From Bacteroidales bacterium (GTDB taxonomy: Bacteria > Bacteroidota > Bacteroidia > Bacteroidales > GCA-2748055), in NCBI GenBank assembly GCA_016936975.1, contig JAFGWU010000059.1, forward strand, positions 1-36,951: a DNA stretch of 36,951 nt, read 5' to 3'. A model generated the notes under the pieces. That model had not been told where the DNA came from. It did no database searches and was given only the letters and a program-made list of their open reading frames with translations. Below, piece after piece: positions 33,539 through 36,951 of the stretch; position 1 is the first letter of the stretch, and every line of letters begins with the position of its first letter. A program made the position numbers and the translations under genes.

Positions 33539-35284
33539 TTAGCCGTTAAAAAATGTTTCATAGAATCCCTGGAAGAAATTCCGTGCATTGATGCCGAGCA
33601 CCCTGTTTTTATATCCCCCCTCCTGCACAAAGAGGGTAGGGATCTTCTGTTTTCCGATCTCCATGCCGTTCCGGTAAAAATCACCGGCAGTAAGGTTCCA
33701 GGTACCCGTGGGATCGCCTTTGGCAGTATCCAGGCCGAGCAGTACGATCCGGAAGCCGGGATTGAAACGGCTGATCCGCACCAGGGCCCTGCCGAGGACC
33801 CGGCTGTATTCCTCTCCCGTGGTGCGCTCCTTCAGGGGGTAGTTGATATTGAATCCCGTTCCTTCCCCTTCTCCCTTCTCATCGGCAAAACCGGTAAAAT
33901 AGGGATAGGCAAAGGATGGGTGTCCGTGGATGGAGAGGGTAAGGACGTCCTTCCTGGCATAAAAAATATCCTGCTGGCCATTGCCATGGTGGTAGTCGAT
34001 GTCGAGCATGGCCACTTTTCCGTACCTGGAAAGGAAATGGGCGGCGATGGCTGCCGAATTGAAATAGCAGAATCCGCCGAATACCTTTCGCTCGGCATGA
34101 TGTCCAGGCGGTCGTACCAGTGCATAAACGGCCCGGGCATCCGACAACAGCCTGGCGGCTCCGCTCAGCGCGCAGTCCACAGCCCTTCTGGCGGCGAGAT
34201 AGGCATTTTTGTTCAGCGGGGTGAAGGTGTCGATGCAGTAATACCCGGCCAGGACGGAATCATCGGAAGGTGCCTTATGCGGGTTCCGCACAGGGAAAAC
34301 GTAAGGGTAAATCGATTTTCCCTCCGGCAGGGATTCGCAGACCCGCTTAAAATAATTGATGAATCCATGATCGTGCACCTCCCGGATGTACTTCTCGGAA
34401 AAGGTATGAACATGCATCTCCTTAAACAATCCCGTTGCATTCAGCTCAGAAAGGATTGTGGATATTCTGACCGGTGATTCCACATAGCCGCGATCGCGTA
34501 CGTGATGAATGGAGTGCCGGTCGTTCACGGCCAGGTAGATGGTTCCATGCAATTTCTTCAGGGCCGGTGCATCCTGTTCCGGTTTGGGAGGCCTGACATA
34601 CCGGGGCGCCCTCAGTTTTACGGGATCATCCTTTATCGAATCCACCACGGTGCTGATATAATCCTCGGTGACAATATCCTCGTATTTCCGCTCCAGGATG
34701 GCCCTGATGATCTTTCTGGCTGCAGCCCTGCTGACGGGAGGCTGTCCCAGGAAATCGCAGACCAGGTATGGAGGGCACTGGTCCGCGGCCGGGGTCACGG
34801 GTGTTTCATATTGTGTATTGATGAGCGGAAAGGCTCCAAAGTGCTCGTAAAACCGGAGCCGGGCTTTATTCTGTTCGATCAGGGCTGTATTCAGGCATAC
34901 GGAGGCCTCGTCCGGCAGACATTCAAAGAAGAGCCCGCGGGCACGCAGTTTAATGGCTTCCTGACGGGTGCTCTCATAGAGTGAGGTCCCGATACCGCCG
35001 GACATGACATTCTTCCCGGAAGCGATAAAGTCGAGAAAACAGAAACGGAGGTCAGGAGCGAAGTACATCAGGGAAAATCCCTGGACCGTTCCTCTCCTGT
35101 TTTCAGCTATCAGCAGGGAGGTTCTGAACCTGTATTTAAGCGGGTTGGTAAGCTGTTCGGGAATGTTGGTACTATATTTTTCCCTCACATCGGGAAACCT
35201 GCTCTTCAGGATTACCTGAACCTGTTCAATCGCACGTTGATCCGACAGCATGGTGTCGTCCTGGATCCGCCTGATCAGAAGCAT
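33539..35284 (-). CDS. GNAT acetyltransferase fused to HDAC/acetylpolyamine amidohydrolase
   Basis: A 581-residue two-domain protein. Residues 1 to about 175 are GNAT-like, with the acetyl-CoA motif VMSGGIGTSLYEST (93-106) and C-terminal RLRFYEHFGAF. Residues about 245-581 are a zinc deacetylase of the arginase/HDAC fold: RPPGHHAE (His395, His396), zinc ligands Asp430 and His432 in DIDYHHGNGQQDIFY, third ligand Asp519 in GLDTAKGDP, and Tyr558 in EGGYKN. The strings SIHGHPSFAYPYFTGFADEKG and GEGTGFNINYPL match acetylpolyamine amidohydrolases better than histone-type enzymes, so small acetylated amines are the likely substrates. Every catalytic residue I looked for is present. It lies 39 bases after kamA and 9 before the ATP-grasp gene. 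Confidence 0.92.
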   Translation of the reverse strand: MLLIRRIQDDTMLSDQRAIEQVQVILKSRFPDVREKYSTNIPEQLTNPLKYRFRTSLLIAENRRGTVQGFSLMYFAPDLRFCFLDFIASGKNVMSGGIGTSLYESTRQEAIKLRARGLFFECLPDEASVCLNTALIEQNKARLRFYEHFGAFPLINTQYETPVTPAADQCPPYLVCDFLGQPPVSRAAARKIIRAILERKYEDIVTEDYISTVVDSIKDDPVKLRAPRYVRPPKPEQDAPALKKLHGTIYLAVNDRHSIHHVRDRGYVESPVRISTILSELNATGLFKEMHVHTFSEKYIREVHDHGFINYFKRVCESLPEGKSIYPYVFPVRNPHKAPSDDSVLAGYYCIDTFTPLNKNAYLAARRAVDCALSGAARLLSDARAVYALVRPPGHHAERKVFGGFCYFNSAAIAAHFLSRYGKVAMLDIDYHHGNGQQDIFYARKDVLTLSIHGHPSFAYPYFTGFADEKGEGEGTGFNINYPLKERTTGEEYSRVLGRALVRISRFNPGFRIVLLGLDTAKGDPTGTWNLTAGDFYRNGMEIGKQKIPTLFVQEGGYKNRVLGINARNFFQGFYETFFNG

Positions 35285-35323
35285 CTCATCTTTTTTATTA
35301 AGAACCGGTGATGGTCCGGAACC

Positions 35324-36592
35324 TTATACAGGTTCCTGAGCTTCAGGATAGAGATAATACTTTCCTTCATAATTCCTCAACAGGTAACCCTTCTCGTTCC
35401 TCTCGGCCAGGTAATTCGGCAGAAGCGGAATCTTTCCGCCACCGTCCGGAGCATCGATCACAAAATGAGGGATGGCATAGCCGGAGGTGAATCCCCGGAG
35501 GGCTTTAATGATTTCCAATCCTTTCGCAACGGGCGTCCGGAAATGGGCTGAGCCGGGAATCTGGTCACACTGATACAAATAGTAGGGTCTTACCCGTATC
35601 TTCAGCAGTTTATGCGCGAGTTGCCGGTAAACTTCCGGATCATCGTTGACCCCTTTCAGCAATACGGTCTGACTCCCAAGGGGCAGACCTGCGTCGGCAA
35701 GCCGGTTGCAGGCAAAAGCCACTTCGGGGGTGATCTCATCCGGGTGGGTGAAGTGGATGCTCATAAACAGCGGATGGTATTTCTTCAGCATCCGGACCAG
35801 TCCGGAGGTGATGCGCTGGGGGAGCACTACCGGAACCTTGCTTCCGATCCGGATGATCTCCACGTGGGGTATCTGGCGCAACCGCGACAGCAGGTATTCC
35901 AGTCTGTTATCAGACATGGTGAGCGGATCGCCGCCCGATAAGAGTACATCCCTTATCTCCGTGTGTTCCCTGATATAATCGAGAGCCACATCCCAGGAGG
36001 TAAAACTGGAATGAACCTTGTCATTATTGGAAACCATGTGCGATCGTGTGCAGTATCTGCAGTAAGCGGCACATACGCCGGTTGCCAGAAAAAGCACCCT
36101 GTCGGGATACCGGTGTACCAGTTGCGGCACGGGGCTCTGGGTTTCCTCTCCAAGCGGGTCGGGTTTTTCCTCCGGGCTGATAAGCAATTCATCATAGACC
36201 GGGACCATCGTTCGGCGGATGGGCTGTAACGGATCCTCCGGATCAATGAGGCTTGCGTAGTAAGGAGTAATCCTCATGGGAAGTTTTTTCTTCATCTCAG
36301 CAGACATCAGTTCCCGGTCGGAAAGCTTAATGAAATTTGAAAGCTGTTGCCAGGAAGTAATGCTTCTGGATAATTGCCATTGCCAGCTGCTCCATTCTTT
36401 CATGGAAACATTCGGATAAAACTGTTCCTTGAACCGTAAAGTCTTCTCTCCGAAAGGAGAATTTACGGTAACGCCGAGTTTTCTGTCTTGTATCCGGGTA
36501 ATGGCCCCTGAATGTGAGAGCAGGTCAGGGGGCTCTGTTTCATTTTCTTCATACACCGATGAAGTCAATGATAACAATTGAGGAGATTTCAT
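35324..36592 (-). CDS. kamA: Lysine 2,3-aminomutase-like radical SAM enzyme (KamA family)
   Basis: A 422-residue radical SAM/PLP enzyme, first gene of the operon. The [4Fe-4S] motif is Cys174-AAY-Cys178-RY-Cys181, the SAM loop is LLSGGDPL (217-224), and the PLP lysine is Lys387 in DGGGKIP. Asp343 (YQCDQIPG) and Asp380 (FVIDAPDG) align with Asp293 and Asp330 of Clostridium subterminale KamA, which hold the lysine side-chain amine; glutamate 2,3-aminomutases carry Lys and Asn there. Lysine to beta-lysine is therefore the predicted reaction. The protein ends shortly after YLLRNYEGKYYLYP, without the C-terminal zinc-cysteine tail of the clostridial enzyme. No signal peptide is seen. Confidence 0.92.
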   Translation of the reverse strand: MKSPQLLSLTSSVYEENETEPPDLLSHSGAITRIQDRKLGVTVNSPFGEKTLRFKEQFYPNVSMKEWSSWQWQLSRSITSWQQLSNFIKLSDRELMSAEMKKKLPMRITPYYASLIDPEDPLQPIRRTMVPVYDELLISPEEKPDPLGEETQSPVPQLVHRYPDRVLFLATGVCAAYCRYCTRSHMVSNNDKVHSSFTSWDVALDYIREHTEIRDVLLSGGDPLTMSDNRLEYLLSRLRQIPHVEIIRIGSKVPVVLPQRITSGLVRMLKKYHPLFMSIHFTHPDEITPEVAFACNRLADAGLPLGSQTVLLKGVNDDPEVYRQLAHKLLKIRVRPYYLYQCDQIPGSAHFRTPVAKGLEIIKALRGFTSGYAIPHFVIDAPDGGGKIPLLPNYLAERNEKGYLLRNYEGKYYLYPEAQEPV

Positions 36593-36801
36593 TTCTCTGT
36601 GAACGTGATGTGTTAATCGTTAATCTCTCTTTAATTAATTGTTTGATTAGTAATACATTAAATCATGTTGTTCAGGCATGATTATTTTCTGCAATTGTAA
36701 ACTATTTTTTAATACGATATACAGGTAAAAATGGTTTTTTTTAAACTTAGATGAAAAAAAATATTTTAGCCCCGGACGTAGCATTCATGAATTCTCTCCC
36801 G

Positions 36802-36833
36802 TTTGGTTCGTTCAGAGAAATTAAATACTTTTA
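36802..36833 (+). promoter_or_regulatory. Putative promoter (TTTG-N20-TACTTTTA) for the right-edge gene
   Basis: TTTG (36802-36805), 20 bases, then TACTTTTA (36826-36833, one mismatch to TAnnTTTG), 43 bases before the ATG at 36877. The remaining 36593-36801 is AT-rich and should also hold the kamA promoter, for which I see no good match. Confidence 0.5.
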
Positions 36834-36876
36834 AATTGTCCATACAGACTATCTATTCCACTAAAAAATAGACACA

Positions 36877-36951
36877 ATGAACAGAACATGCACTTCAGCT
36901 TCCTTGATCCTTATGACATTTTTAATGGTTTCATTTAACGCCCCCAAAGCC
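36877..36951 (+). CDS. Secreted or envelope protein, 5' fragment (cut by the right edge)
   Basis: Only 25 codons are visible: MNRTCTSASLILMTFLMVSF, then NAPKA. They form a standard Sec signal peptide (basic start, hydrophobic core LILMTFLMVSF), so the product is exported. Nothing can be said of the mature protein. It is divergent from kamA by 284 bases and need not belong to the same system. Confidence 0.65.
   Translation, partial: MNRTCTSASLILMTFLMVSFNAPKA

Overview
The window is a chromosomal segment from a Bacteroidota bacterium, most likely of the Bacteroidales/Marinilabiliales side; I cannot fix the genus. The evidence is: sigma-ABfr type -7 boxes (TAnnTTTG) upstream of several genes, a porQ-cmk-ispH block, a type IX secretion (T9SS) C-terminal sorting domain, a hybrid two-component system (HTCS) with a two-component propeller sensor, and Bacteroidetes-style LptB, trigger factor and ClpX.

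Bases 1-18519 are mostly housekeeping genes. First comes an ABC exporter pair (permease cut by the left edge) and recQ on the minus strand. Then follow, on the plus strand, tatC, lptB, tRNA-Leu(UAG), tig-clpP-clpX, an EamA-type transporter, a GT-B glycosyltransferase-like protein, porQ, cmk-ispH, pfkA, priA and an rfaE1-type heptose kinase. These cover protein export, LPS transport, protein quality control, CMP supply, isoprenoid synthesis, glycolysis and replication restart.

Bases 18520-20080 hold little or no coding sequence. They contain REP-like palindromes, tRNA-Pro(CGG), a very strong terminator inside a larger set of nested inverted repeats, a heptamer run, and a tandem array of about 22 units of 21-22 bp.

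Bases 20081-30724 are accessory and mostly minus strand: a serine-hydrolase lipoprotein, a secreted beta-propeller/transglutaminase protein whose T9SS sorting domain lies in another reading frame, a YciI-like protein, a small lipoprotein, a DUF89 protein and a 1487-residue HTCS. A plus-strand lipoprotein is divergent from the HTCS.

Bases 31070-36592 are a tight five-gene minus-strand operon, the most interesting part of the window. In order of transcription it encodes a lysine 2,3-aminomutase-like radical SAM enzyme, a GNAT acetyltransferase fused to an acetylpolyamine amidohydrolase/HDAC-type deacetylase, two different D-Ala-D-Ala-ligase-like ATP-grasp enzymes with overlapping genes, and a stand-alone GNAT. 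None has a visible signal peptide. I infer a cytoplasmic pathway that makes beta-lysine (both lysine-selecting Asp residues are present), links it through ATP-grasp ligation and adds or removes an acetyl group. The product is unknown. The right edge cuts a divergent secreted-protein gene just after its signal peptide.
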